A DNA stretch of 64,000 bases, taken from Cristatella mucedo. Its lineage: Eukaryota > Bryozoa > Phylactolaemata > Cristatellidae. Positions within the stretch are counted from its first letter, which is position 1, and each line of letters opens with the position of its first letter. The position numbers were made by a program, and so were the translations under genes. Where the stretch lies: contig WPIO01000097.1 in NCBI GenBank assembly GCA_009760855.2, positions 310,001-374,000 on the forward strand, given 5' to 3'. This document shows, one piece after another, positions 1 to 11,089 of the stretch. The notes beneath the pieces were generated by a model that saw only the letters and a list, made by a program, of their open reading frames with translations, had not been told where the DNA came from and did not search any database.

Positions 1-91
1 TTTGAAGACTTCTCTAGTCTGTTCTTTCATTAATTTTTTTTTTAATTATTACCCAGTCGATAGCAAAACGCAATTTCTAACATGTAGGTGC

Positions 92-92
92 G

Positions 93-171
<79 letters not shown>

Positions 172-220
172 GAGTGTGTGCGTGCACGCGCGTGCGCGTG
201 TGCGTGTACATGCACATGTA

Positions 221-273
<53 letters not shown>

Positions 274-293
274 CTACATATATATATATATAT
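92..293. repeat. compound (TA)n(TG)n(TA)n microsatellite
   Basis: A TA run of about 25 bp is followed by a TG run of about 50 bp, then an interrupted TG/CG stretch, then a second TA run of about 70 bp. Open frames here encode only alternating Val/Cys, Tyr/Ile or Thr/His and are not genes. Confidence 0.97.
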
Positions 294-1436
294 GATACAC
301 ATACTGTGTATAGCGAATCAGCAGAGAGCTCCAATAACGCGACATAACTGCGTTCGCAAAAAGTAAGCCCGCTGGCCTCAAGCAAGCACTCTCGAGCCTA
401 AATACTTGCACACACTATTAAATAATGTACATTTTCCTGTCCATTACGCTACATAAATATTGATTGATTACCTGTTAGTAAACCCAAAAAATTCGAAAAA
501 AGTATACCTAAAGCTGCAAGACAGCGCCTTTTTGTGCAGGCAGAAATTTTTAAAAAATTAACGGAGCCAATCTTTTTGCATCTTTCTCGTTTTATTGCTA
601 GATTTTGTCACAAGCGCTACTCATTTTTATGAAATTTTCTTTTCGTTTATCCACGACAAAACGCACTTCCCGCACTTTTTAACGTTTCCTATTCCTAAGT
701 ACCTCAAATCTTGTTCAATATGCAGTCTCAAATTTGTCTGTAACAAAAAAGTAGCTTCACCACACCACGCGTTAGTAACACATGAACAGCCTATAGACTT
801 CAGTATAAAACATATATCTATGTACACCACTGTGGCTTAAAAAATAACTTCTGACAAACCCCAAATCGTCTAGTGACCCTACCGTTTGTATCTTGCATAT
901 AAGGCCCAGAACTGTCTATACCGCATGACATCATGACATCCCTTGACTTGAAATTTAAAGTAAAGCAGAATATCCACCTGTTGCTTATAGCATTTGTTTA
1001 GTCCGTGTGAATCTTCGCTTTGCAATGTTTGCAATACGTGCTCCAATTGTGCCTACTATCATCACCACTCAGCTTTACTCGGACTACTTTCCTGTCCCTT
1101 TTAAGTACATTGGAAAAGATGCAGCGTTAACCACATGTAATATTACTTCATTATCGTTATCATTATTCCGTATAACTTTAATTACATTATCTATTTTTTA
1201 GCTAGCTAGAACCCCCTAAATTTACTGAACCCGTGAAGCCACTCCGCACCTGTTCGCCTACTATTGCAGGCGTACTGTACGGCTCTAAAATCCGAGCACG
1301 ACTGCGCGGCAAGAACAGCACTCGTAGCGGTGCTAGTCTCTCAGCCGATGCCCGACGAATACTGGTGAAGCCTGAATCGCGGATAGCTACTTGCATGCGC
1401 AGCGCCATTGCAGCACCCAGGCGTGCGGTTGTAGAA
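294..1436. other. unassigned, AT-rich non-coding stretch
   Basis: I recognise no gene, transposon terminus or RNA here. The longest open frames are under 85 codons and resemble no family I know. From about 1230 onward the base composition becomes more GC-rich, leading into the inverted-repeat structure. Confidence 0.5.
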
Positions 1437-1573
1437 AATTTCCCCCGGACGCTCCCCCCGGACGTTTCTCCCAGGACATTTCCTCCTTGGTGAACCCTAG
1501 GACATTTCCCCGGACATCCCCCGGCGTATGACATTTCCCCCTATATTTTTGATGAATGTATAACTAAGAATGC

Positions 1574-1606
<33 letters not shown>

Positions 1607-2145
1607 CAAATGAAGTTCATGCTATATTAAAATAAAATCAATTCAGTATAAGCGGCGACTCGATAGCACAATCGACGGATGCGGTACGGTCAGCTCGGCG
1701 TCGGCGGTGGCGGCGGTCGACGCGCGACGCCCGGTGCAGCAACGACGGCGGCGGCGAGTTTTGGACGAGCGGTAGCCGGCGATAGCCGGCGGTGCCGATG
1801 TCAGGAGGGGCGGCAGCGTCGGCGGCGGCGGCGGATGATACTGCTACGCGCTCGCGGCTGCTGCCGAGAGCGTCTGCTTCTGGCCGCCCGGGACAGAGCT
1901 TTGACCTTGCATTTGGTGATCTGCCGAAAAGCAGGGCCGCAGAGACCGCATTTCTAATGACTATAATGTAGGAATATGTTTTATATTATATACTATATAA
2001 TATTTCTACAAGATATGAAAACAAGACAGCTTAAATCATGGCATTTCCATACGGAAGGGGAGGAAATGCCTTACCCCAATGGGGAAATGTCCGGAGGGAA
2101 TATCGGGGGGGGGAGATTGGGGGGGGAATGTCCATACCCCATGTA
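1437..2145. repeat. inverted G/C-rich arms around a GC-rich core
   Basis: The left arm (about 1437-1545) repeats variants of GGACATTTCCCC and CCCCCCGGACG. The right arm (about 2044-2145) carries the complement, variants of GGGGAAATGTCCGG and GGAGGAAATG. Between them lie a TA microsatellite (1575-1604), a CGG/GGC-rich block (about 1660-1870) and a TATA-rich stretch (about 1975-2010). The arms are imperfect. A fold-back transposon is the simplest reading, but I found no target duplication. G runs of eight or more at 2105-2128 could also form quadruplexes. Confidence 0.5.
1575..1604. repeat. (TA)n microsatellite
   Basis: An uninterrupted alternating TA run of about 30 bp lies between the two arms of the inverted G/C-rich structure. 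Confidence 0.9.
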
Positions 2146-3429
2146 TGCAGACAGTAGCTGAGTTTAGGCTTTCATTTGCTATGTATTTTGAAATAAATAA
2201 ACAAAATTATATTGAATGGCTTGTACTGGCATTGTACTGACATACTGAGCATGGGTTCTCGCATCCACCAAATGCCGCGAGAAATGCGATGTACTTTAAT
2301 GGCGCGACAAGTAATCAAGCATTTCCCACCTATAAGCACTTCTTTTAGACGCCTACTTTGCATGCGCCTCCGTATGTATGCGTACATCTAGAGCTGGGTA
2401 ATAAAGACTCTGCTTTGTTGCCCGGCTTGTTAGCACACTGCTTCTTAATGCTTCACCGTGAGAAGCCCCAGGAGACGGAAACTCATCGTGTCTCCTTTTT
2501 ATTGTAATGGGTATGTATACTGCAGGCCGTCTTTCTACTGTGCATATCCGACATGATGCTACGAACTAAGAAAAGCATGCTATGCTCCACAAGCCAGAAT
2601 TTTCTGGCCTCCACTCTCATGCTCGCTTTCACTAGCAGTCATAATTCAGGGCGCAGTGCATCTTTTGCCTACATACATACTAGCGCACCATTGTTATGGG
2701 TTTTTGCAGCTGTAGAATCTGTAGCCCCAGTTCAGTATATGTCATCCCGGAAAGCACCAGCAAGTATTTTAAGGTTATTCTCTGTCTTCAAACGCCTCAT
2801 AAGGGAGCTACATATTTCGAGGATATGTGTCTTCCCAAAACGTTCACATACGGCTAAACTCACACATCTAAGCGTAAGCAGAAGTAAGCTTTATACTATA
2901 GTATTCTCACATATTCCCTCTCACATATTCTCGTTTCTCTTTCTATTTTTCCCCTTCCAACCTCTCTCGTCAAAGGAGCATTTGAAGTTTGAGGTAACTG
3001 TAGAATCTTTGCTCGTTCTGCTTCTTTTGACAATTATTCCTCTGCCCCTTGAAGACTATGTCGGTAAGAGGTTAAGTATAATCAAGCACAACCTAAAAGC
3101 AATTGAGGCTTTCATTTTTACGCGGATGGTAGAGCTTGTACCTGTGCTTTGATCCCTGCCAGCGTTCCAGCAGACTCTCCCGCGTAGCAGCAGGTATTGC
3201 TGACACACACAATTACTTGGCGAAAGACTTGCTCTAGTTGTACGACACTGAAACCAAATTACTAGTTAATGAAAACCTAGTATAACACAGAAATTGGAAA
3301 ACCTTAGTCAAAAATTCAAAAACTGTGACAGCATATCTCCCCTGTAATATGAAATCATGGTGTCCTGTTCCAGAGTGTTTCCCACAACGACCTTTTACCC
3401 CCAAAACTAGCTGCTTAAACAGTCTCATT
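2146..3429. other. unassigned non-coding stretch
   Basis: No family is recognised. The + strand carries a 199-codon open frame (2553-3152). Its product has only patchy hydrophobic runs and shows no domain, motif or splice context, so I treat it as chance. Confidence 0.4.
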
Positions 3430-3585
3430 ACTAGGTCGGCAGAAGACCCTTAAAGGCTATGACCACCGCTTGGAGTGGGCAATGAAGGATCGCCCACTGC
3501 AGGACTCGAACCCGTGACCTAGGTGGGGAAGAGCGAGTACCTTATCTCCTATGGGAAGACCCGCGACTGCGTCAGCTCCGCATTC
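3430..3585 (-). mobile_element. SINE-1 (tRNA-derived SINE), degraded
   Basis: Read on the minus strand, it has a tRNA-like promoter box related to GGGTTCGAGTCC, then the family body (GGGCGATCC, a CCACCGCTTG-type segment, GAGCCTT-like). It aligns by eye with the copies at 4125, 16365 and 24820. The ends are blurred. Confidence 0.7.
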
Positions 3586-3739
3586 AAGTGAGTCATCTTT
3601 CACCTACGTCCATTGCAAATATTTGCGTCTGCTTAGAGAAAATATTCAGCCTAGCTTGTTAATACATTTATGGAATCGCATCATGACTTCTGACACTTAC
3701 TAACACTCGCATGTCTTTTGACCTGTGCAATAAGGCTTG

Positions 3740-4055
3740 AAGTTCGTGCCAAATTGAGCAACTAGGCCTGCCTTTTTCGAACATCGAAGTTGCCTCATTC
3801 CATCACTTCTCGCCTGCCTGCACTGGCTTCCTATCAAGCAGCGTTTCGACGTTTAAGGTTTTGTCGCTCACTTTTAGTTCCCTTCGTTCTTTTGCCCCGG
3901 CCCACCTATCAGGGATATTTCCTCGCAAGGCTGAACATCGCAACATCATCTCTCTTCTGAATCGAATCGCTTAGCTGCGCCTCATACCGATCTCAAATGC
4001 ACTTGAGATCGTTCCTTCAGTTCGTATGCTCCAAAAACCAAGAGTTAATTATCTA
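3740..4055 (+). mobile_element. L2-A LINE fragment (C-terminal RT region)
   Basis: The + strand reads like the L2-A RT thumb region: a leucine-rich FKVLSLTF-like segment followed by SLRSFAPAHLSG, matching the FKVLSLTF..LHSLAPAYLSD of the better copies. Several frameshifts and stops are present, and the 5' part and 3' tail are missing. Confidence 0.7.
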
Positions 4056-4124
4056 TAAGTAATTGCCTAGGAGAGGAGTACTGCAGCTACTAGGGTCCGA
4101 TACTCCGCTTATAAATAAATACTT

Positions 4125-4315
4125 GCTTATTTAACAGCTACTTTTTTATAGTGAGGTAGAAGAGCCTTAAAGGCTAACACCACCACTTGCAGTTGCAATA
4201 AAGGATCTCCCGCCGCAGGATTCGAACACACGACCTCGGGACCGAGGTCACGAAGGGCAGCTGCCATATCTAATGTACCATAGCCTTCGTATTCCCCAAC
4301 GTCTGGACGACGCAA
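4125..4315 (-). mobile_element. SINE-1 (tRNA-derived SINE)
   Basis: The minus strand contains a tRNA B-box-like GTTCGAATCC, a palindromic GACCTCGGTCCCGAGGTC segment and the family body. It ends in the GAGGC/GCTGTTAA tail near 4130. An ordinary diverged copy. Confidence 0.75.
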
Positions 4316-4599
4316 GAGGTTGTATGCATGCTTTTTCCCAACTTATGCAAAGACATCACATGACTGGACGACATTTAAAAAATAGCTAAATTAAAAACTA
4401 AATCCTGCCTATTACTGGCAAAATGTGCTGAGCCCTTGTGAATTTTCCGGCGCATGCTTATTAGCGCTGACCCATTAACTGCGACTATTGATTGTAAAGT
4501 CCAAGTGTGCTGAGTCACAAAAGCAGTCACAGTATTCTGGAGGCGAACTCACAAGCGGGAACTAGCTTCGGCTGCCGTAATCTTGATTAGCAGGCCCTA

Positions 4600-5170
4600 G
4601 TGCTCCTAGTGCTGATAGCGGGCCGTCTTGACAGCTGAGGCAATATGCTCATCCAATGACAAGTGGTTTTGGGACAGCTGTCCCAGATTATAGGCAAACT
4701 TCCCTGAAGTGATAGCGGATAAACCCATCAGAAGGCTGGAGATTTTAAACTAGCAGGTGGCACTAGGCTTTCCCATAACTTTAGCGGTGGTCTTATCGTA
4801 GTTAAGCTTCTGGAATTCGGGAGCCGTCCTTGTGCGAACGTCGTCGATGCCGGCTGCAAGGGAATAAAACTAGGCGGATGCATACCAAGCATAGACGGAT
4901 GGAAGAATACGTAGACCTTAATGCTATGCGCAGACATGAAAGCCGAGATTGCTTTTGGCGACGACATCGGCCAAAGGAAGTGTACTGAGAGGTAAAAGAG
5001 GTGGGGCCAGAGACAGAACCCCGAGGTACCCCATACTTTAAGAGCTACCCGGCTTACCGACAACCAGTAACGTCTACACTTTGACAACTCTCACCGAAGA
5101 ATGACCAAACCCAGTTCAGCTCTGTGTCAGCTATATCTAGCATCTCTCGTGCAGCCTCTGCATTGAATTT
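4600..5170 (-). mobile_element. L2-A LINE fragment (RT core), ancient
   Basis: On the minus strand, broken frames carry LKYGVPRGSVSGP followed by PLADVVAKSNLGFH. These match the [13 protein letters not shown] and PFADVIAKHNLGFH of the copy at 22760. The YADD catalytic motif is destroyed. Many indels make this one of the older copies in the window. Confidence 0.65.
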
Positions 5171-6120
5171 TGATTTCCTATTCTGTAAAGGTCTTTCGTT
5201 TTAAGATTGTTTTAGCTCCCGACCAAATATATCTCTTTGAATAACTAATCATAAGTGGCCTTACAAAAAGGTCAATGCGATCGCGACTCTGCTCGTTTAT
5301 CCGAGCGTTTGCTCGACAAAAATATAAGAGGCCAGGTCATGCATAGAATCACCCAACACAACGAAGCTTTAGAACCTTGAGATGCCTAAAATCCAAACAG
5401 ATAAAGTACATTAAGTTGCCCGATAAATTACTATTCACCTGCAGGAAAAAGGTCATTGCACCGTATGCTTAAGAGATACAGGTCTTGGCATTTTAAACCG
5501 ACAATCGTTCGCGATTCTCAGATCAAATCTTCCGTCTTTGTGGATGACAACATAGGGCCAGTGAGGTTTGCAGCGATCAGTGCCGGGCCCTTCACTTGCT
5601 ACGCACCACGACAGCTGCTTGGTCGAGCCCCTCTGCCGAAGCCTGTCAGCACGACCTGTCGTCGGGGCTGGGTAGCGTGACCGAGCAATAAGTCTCCTGG
5701 CTCCAACATCGAGCACTTTATTAGCAGAAACCTCGCCGGCCAAGCCCAGTCTACGCACTCTTAACGGTCGCCGGCGTAGAGCATTTTAGCCCTCTCCCAC
5801 CTCCTCTCCTTTACTCCCGCTAGCAGCCGCTGTATTCCATGCATGCTTTTGTTTTCGCACCGTCAAGCCATTCTTTGCTCCGGGACCACCCGACAGCTGG
5901 AGGCGGATTGCGGTAGATGGGTGTCCCCCACAGAGGCTGTCAATGAATGGATTTGTGCCGGACTTCTCAGTCGTCTAACTCGAACCATTGTCCGCCCCTC
6001 AACCACTCGAGAGCCGGAGCCGGAGCCGGAGCTTAGGCAGTCTGATCCCTCATAGGCCGACGCCCAGTACTCTCTGTGCCTCGTGAGTCATGCTCCCTGA
6101 CAACCTCGCTAGACTTGCAC
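5171..6120. other. unassigned stretch
   Basis: No gene or repeat is recognised. Open frames up to about 100 codons exist on both strands (for example 5453-5758 minus, which has no ATG start), but none shows a domain. A short GAGCCG tandem occurs near 6012-6030. Confidence 0.4.
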
Positions 6121-6124
6121 CGGA

Positions 6125-6904
6125 GCCTTAATAAAACAATAATAAAAACAATAGTACATTTGTATAGCGCCCTCGGAGAACTAAATCTGTTTCTAGGCAC
6201 TCAACAGATGCTGTTTAGACAATACCAAACGATTGGCGGTAACATCTGCAAGCAGAAGGCACAGTGTACGCATGCATATAAGCACGATGGGCTAATCGCG
6301 AAGACCAGTTAAATGCTGTAACAAGCAGGTGTGTTTTAAGCTTCTTTTTTAAATTGTGTCTAGTCAGGGGGCGCCGTGACGCGCGTCGGTAATGAGTTCC
6401 AAGCTTTGGGATCATATGAAATAAAAGCACGGTCTCCAAAGGATTTGAGGTTCGTATGAGGTATAGCTGTACGATTTTAGTCAGAAAAGCGAGCTTTCCG
6501 AGTCTTGGCTCTGTGGATGGATAGTTCTGATTGGTAGGCTGGAGCCAGAGAATAAATGGACCTCAAACTAAGCGACCGAACCTTGAAGTCGATACACGTT
6601 TCGATTTGGAGCCAGCGAATTTCGGCAAAAAGTGATGTGATGTGGCAACAGCGACGCCCACGACAGTCAAGTATTGCTCCAGAATAGTTGTGCACCAACA
6701 GCAAGCACCTGATTGCACAGGCCCATAGACGAGCAAGCAGTGAGTTACAGAAGTCTAGACGGGATGTCACAAATGCTTGGACCGGTTTAGATGTAGTATC
6801 CCTGTCTAAACTAGCCCAAATTTTGGCAATGTTAAGCAGCTGAAAGGAGGCAGACTTGTCTGTCGAGCTGATGTGATCATCTAATGAAAAGGCTATCTAC
6901 CGGC
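6125..6904 (-). mobile_element. L2-A LINE, 5'-truncated
   Basis: The 3' end is at the left: an ATT-type tail, then the complement of the L2-A terminal hairpin (GCGCCCTCGGAGAAC), the 3' UTR and the RT C-terminus in broken frames (LQIETCIDFKVRSLSLRSI, LAPAYQSEL). The copy runs to about 6900 and abuts a second L2-A copy in the opposite orientation. Confidence 0.85.
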
Positions 6905-7550
6905 ATGTGCAATCAGGCGATTACAGATGGTGCAAACCTCCGCAGCTAGGCTTGTCTGTCGCGAGCGTCGCAGTTGCCACATCACACCACTTCTAGCTGA
7001 CCTGCACTGGCTCCCCGTCAAGCAACGGATTGACTTCAAGGTTTTGTCGCTCACTTTTAGGTCACTTCATTCTTTGGCTCCAGCCTATCTCTCAGATCTA
7101 CTCCCCCACCAGGCCAAACATCCTACCACCCACTTTTCGGAATCCATCAGTATACCAATACCTCGTACAAACCTCAAATCCTTTGGAGACCGTGCATTTA
7201 GTTCGTATGCTCCCAAAGCCTGGAACTCACTCCCGACTTGCGTCACAACATCCCTTGACTTGACCACATTTAAAAAGAAATTGGAAACACACCTATTTAG
7301 GACAGTATTTAGTGGGTCCCTGTGATTCGTCCTTGATGTGCTTATGCGTGCTGACACTGTTCATGCTGCCACTAACCACATTTGCATGCTGACCCTGTGC
7401 ATGTCACCCCTAACCATGTTATTCATGTTGTTTATCAAGCATGATATTACTCACCATTCAATCGCGTTTCCCTGTGCAGCAAATGTAAAGCGCCCAGACA
7501 GAGATTGAGTTCTCTGAGGGCGCTTTATCAAGATTATTATTACTATTATC
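6905..7550 (+). mobile_element. L2-A LINE, 5'-truncated, fairly young
   Basis: An open frame at 6927-7325 encodes 132 residues of the L2-A RT C-terminal region (for example LLADLHWLPVKQRIDFKVLS) and stops at the family's FSGSL terminus. The 3' UTR follows, then a perfect 9-bp stem (AAAGCGCCC at 7487-7495 with GGGCGCTTT at 7518-7526) and an ATT/ACT tail. This is the cleanest terminal hairpin among the copies. The catalytic core is missing through 5' truncation, so it cannot be active. Confidence 0.92.
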
Positions 7551-8039
7551 ATTCAATTTGAGAAAGTTTTCGTGGAAGAACTGCGAATTTCAACAATGCA
7601 TGCTGCAAACGAGTTAAAAAGTGTTTGACATGCTGAAAAGTAATGGAGAAACAAACTTGAGCTTTGCAATGCTCTGACATATCCATGCCTTCTGTAGATG
7701 AAATCATTGAAACAACTTTTTACTGTGACTTTTTGGAGGATATAGACCACAGCCAATGACTAGCATGGGATAGCGAATTTTTTTTATTTGCTTACAGTAG
7801 TTTTGGCATGTCGGGGCCACGTCTAGCTCCATAACAAAAAGCGGGAATAGCCAAGATACGAAGTAGTGCGAGCAATTTTACAATCGCGAACATAGCTCTA
7901 AAGCCTACTACTTTGCGATTGCTAGTCAAAATAGTTAAGCTATCAAAAGAGAAAGCGATCATAAGGGCATCTGCAGCTTTGACGCAGTCAGCGAAAGCAG
8001 ACGCCCTTCTTGGTTAAGAGAGTGTAAACTAAATAAATA
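7551..8039. other. unassigned stretch
   Basis: I see no coding or repeat signature in this interval. Confidence 0.4.
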
Positions 8040-8195
8040 GACTTCATTTGCATAATACCCTAAGAGAAAATTATCTCTACCCAGGTGTAATACATACGCT
8101 GCAGATTTCGAGCCCATGACCTTCGTCATCAAAGGTTAGAGCGCCTACCCCTGGGTCAATCCGGGCGAGCATACACTAAAGACTTTATTCGACTC
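8040..8195 (-). mobile_element. SINE-2 (tRNA-derived, L2-A-like tail), degraded
   Basis: The left end holds the complement of the shared tail (CCCTAAGAGAA..TATCTCT). It is followed by a B-box-like GGCTCGAAATC complement and tRNA-like sequence. It matches the better copy at 14476 but is more diverged. Confidence 0.55.
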
Positions 8196-9988
8196 TTTAT
8201 TATATCGTGCAAAAAATCGTGGGCACTGTATACTAGGGCTGCCTACGCTAAGTGTACTAATGTCCTTAAGCCACAAACACAGTGCTCGTAACTGTGCTAG
8301 TCCTTCCCGACCCGTCCGGCCATGGGCCTTTGAGCCAGGCTAGAGACTCATAGGTGCAGCACCAATGAACGCGTGGATGCTGACGGTAGCAGTAAACCGC
8401 ATCATTGAACACCCCCCCCCCCGACTTTTAATATGACGAGTCCATGGTAGTGGGTTAGAGAAGTCTTTTAAACAGCAACGGAGTTTTACAGGCGTCCAAC
8501 ATCCGCCGTAGCTGTCAACAACTCTTACGACGTCGAGAGAACCTCTTCCTCAAAGCTCAAACCAAAAAGCTCAAACTCTTCACCTGCTCAAAGCTTCGGC
8601 CGCAACTCCCACCCGGCTCGAATGCTAGGGCACGGCTGACTGTTGATCGCGTGACTTGAACTTCGATACGGTCTGAACGCGGATTGTCACATAACACGTT
8701 CCTACCATTGTAGTTTAGAGAATGCGAACAACATTGCGGCTGGTGCAATAGCTGATCTAGCACGCTATCCCTACAATTTTGGCCTGAATTCCATAGCCAG
8801 TGCGGCGTGTGCTTTGCAAGCCACCTGAGAATTTCATATTACAATGCGGTCTGAACTATTCTTGTGTTTTAATCACCTTCGGAGACAGTCCTAAGGTCCA
8901 AGTATAAATGGTCAGCCACACGTTATCTGCATAAGAATTACCTTTTACTGTCGCTAATTTTCTGTTCATACCTGTTTGCAAACCGTGTGCTCTGCTGGCA
9001 ACAAATCTCGAATAATAAATCCTTGGCTCTCATTTAATGTCATTACCTTGCGAAGCATTTGTGTAGCTTATAGGGAATGAATCCGGTTCTGAGTTGCACT
9101 CCTATACAAAACACGCTTACATCGCGTGCTACCTATACCTTGATCACGCCCTTTGACCAAGCAACTTGCACCAGTCGACCGAGGTCGAAGTTCAGTCACT
9201 TTTTTGAATTCCCTACCTCTGCGAACACGACGCTATTTGACCACTCGATACTGCTGCTCACGGTACTTGCTACCACAATGCTCGCTGCAGATCGTGGCCC
9301 ACGATGCCCTAGAGAGCCGACCACGACGCTCATGCCACGGCACGGTCGAACAAACGAAACTCCTTCAATGTCGCAGGCTCATTTATAGAAGCAGGAGATT
9401 TCTCGACGCGATACTGCAGCAGCAACGCTTTGAGACTTAACAAACAGTAGAAGACAGCAAGCAGCGCGGTGAATCGTTTGTGAAAAGATGCTGCACCATT
9501 CTATTGGCCAGATATTGGCACGATAAAGACACGAACGATATCGCTGGGCAGGATGAAGACATGCGCACTCCAAGTCTTCCATTCTGCCTATTGGCGATGA
9601 CAAGTCAGGCCTGGGTAGTAGGAGGCAGGCACCGAAAATCCATTTTAGTTAAATCTATCACAGTTAAGGTGCGCATCCATGCGGCCGATCGGTGGCTGTT
9701 CACTGCTCCGAGAGGGGAGCAGCTACCGAACAAGTTCTAGGTCAAGGCTCTGAGTCAAGGTCATATATTCTGTTCGACTTAATGCAGGCCTTCTTATAAC
9801 CAGAAAGCAGTTTCAGAAAAATTATTCGCATTCAAAAATGTAGATTGATATTAAATGTTATGGCTAACTAAGGCCAATTCCGGCTCCAACGACTTCGGCC
9901 ATCAGTCAAACGTCCATATTGGTATTGCCACTCAGCGTCGACTATGCAAGCCAAAGCTTTTAGACTTGAGCAAGGAGCTGAATTCGCC
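8196..9988. other. unassigned stretch
   Basis: No recognisable gene. There is a poly-C run at about 8410-8422. Overlapping open frames of about 100 codons on the + strand (9077-9440) show no domain or signal peptide. Confidence 0.35.
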
Positions 9989-10537
9989 TCATGCGGAGCA
10001 AGTTCGTAATTGAAACGACGGCCCTAGATTAACTAATGCCAGCCGGCAAGTTTCGAAGTCAGTCGGGTGGCCAGTCGGTCCGGGGCCAGTTCGGCTTCCA
10101 CTGCCACTAGCGCTTGACATGAGACAGGAGCGGTTGCATGAGCTGTAGCGCATCGCCGGCACAAAAATCCGGGAGCAGCACGAGCACATGGCACTGCAAT
10201 TCCACAATTCTGGCGACGAGTTTCTCGCTTTCTCGCCGCGAGACATTTCCAGCTTTTTGAAGCGCCTTACGAAGGCGGTCCCTTGTAGTGCACGATGGCG
10301 ACCGACGTTACCTGGAGAGAGACTGCAGCAGACGAATGACGGATGCTTCTTTTTCGGTTCGTCTTTATCGGCGGCGGCCAGCATATCTTCCCCTGCGCCG
10401 AGGAGGGCCTCCATGGCCGACGACAGGTTCGAGTTCATCTCTGCTGCTTCAGCCCGTCGCTGCCAGCCTCTTTTTCGTAACCCTTCAACTTGAGCACCGA
10501 CTATGGCTAAAAGCAATAGCAACCGTAGAGCTCTCAT
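9989..10537 (-). CDS. candidate small secreted cysteine-rich protein, family unknown
   Basis: This is a 182-codon minus-strand frame beginning at an ATG with G at -3. It opens with a credible signal peptide: a basic MRALR, then LLLLLAIVGA, with likely cleavage after residue 15. The mature part is basic, with dibasic sites (RKR near 21-23, RR, KKK). Around residues 111-137 a cluster of six cysteines has the spacing C-x3-C-x-C-C-x12-C-x3-C. The last third is rich in S, G, P and T. I do not recognise the family. The dibasic sites and cysteine cluster would suit a secreted peptide precursor, but that is inference. A CAG/GTAACG donor-like site inside the frame means the true gene could be spliced. 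The opposite strand is also open over part of the interval, so GC-driven chance is a real alternative. Confidence 0.35.
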   Translation of the reverse strand: MRALRLLLLLAIVGAQVEGLRKRGWQRRAEAAEMNSNLSSAMEALLGAGEDMLAAADKDEPKKKHPSFVCCSLSPGNVGRHRALQGTAFVRRFKKLEMSRGEKARNSSPELWNCSAMCSCCSRIFVPAMRYSSCNRSCLMSSASGSGSRTGPGPTGHPTDFETCRLALVNLGPSFQLRTCSA

Positions 10538-11089
10538 TGCCTCGGATCACCGTCTGCTCGATCCTCACTCGCACTGAGCGATACTGAGTGCCCACTATTA
10601 ATGTAGTGCCCCGATTGACGTAACCACGAAATCCTTCCATCCAGGTGGCCTTACTGAAAGCCTGGCGTGAAAGCTGAAATGAAGAGGGCAAATGATCGAA
10701 GGCTGAAATAAAGAGGGCAATGCTCTTGGGAGAGAAAATCTGAGATACCCAACCAAACAGAGACGTGACGGGTGCGATCTCACTGGAATGAAGCTGACAA
10801 TTAGCGGACGTCAGGTGGGATCCTTAAAAGCCGACGTTATCCTTATTAACCCTACCGACACCACCTTTACCGCATACTTATCCGGTCCCTAGGCAGATTA
10901 TTAGGTCGCAATAAACTAGTATGCTAAAGCTGCGTTTACACAGGATAGATTGATAGGTAGATAGAATGATTGAGAGCAACGATCGGTCTGGCTGACGAGG
11001 CACTGGCGTAGTTTAAATCGTACTTGTCTGATCGCATTCAATCCTTGTCGTGTGAGGGTCAGGTCTAATTTACCAGAACAGTCCCCATT
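10538..11089. other. unassigned stretch
   Basis: No supported feature. From about 10980 weak similarity to the upstream part of L2-B begins (a DALYQFKSYLSDR-like reading in broken frames), so the following L2-B copy may extend this far. Confidence 0.35.

Noticed and set aside
2-385. Open frames of Val/Cys, Tyr/Ile and Thr/His repeats on both strands
   Set aside because: They are translations of the TG and TA microsatellite, with no biased codon use or flanking gene structure.
2553-3152. 199-codon + strand ORF with hydrophobic runs
   Set aside because: It has no domain, no consistent signal peptide and no splice or promoter context. AT-rich sequence of this kind gives such frames by chance. 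Part of the opposite strand may be a very old RT remnant.
3481-3560. tRNA-like B boxes (GGTTCGAANCC) at this and about nine other places, considered as tRNA genes
   Set aside because: They all sit in the same repeat body with a shared non-tRNA tail and lack a foldable acceptor stem, so they are SINE promoters.
10188-10587. Plus-strand ORFs of about 100 codons overlapping the candidate secreted protein
   Set aside because: They have no signal peptide, domain or repeat. The minus strand gives the more gene-like start, although neither is certain.
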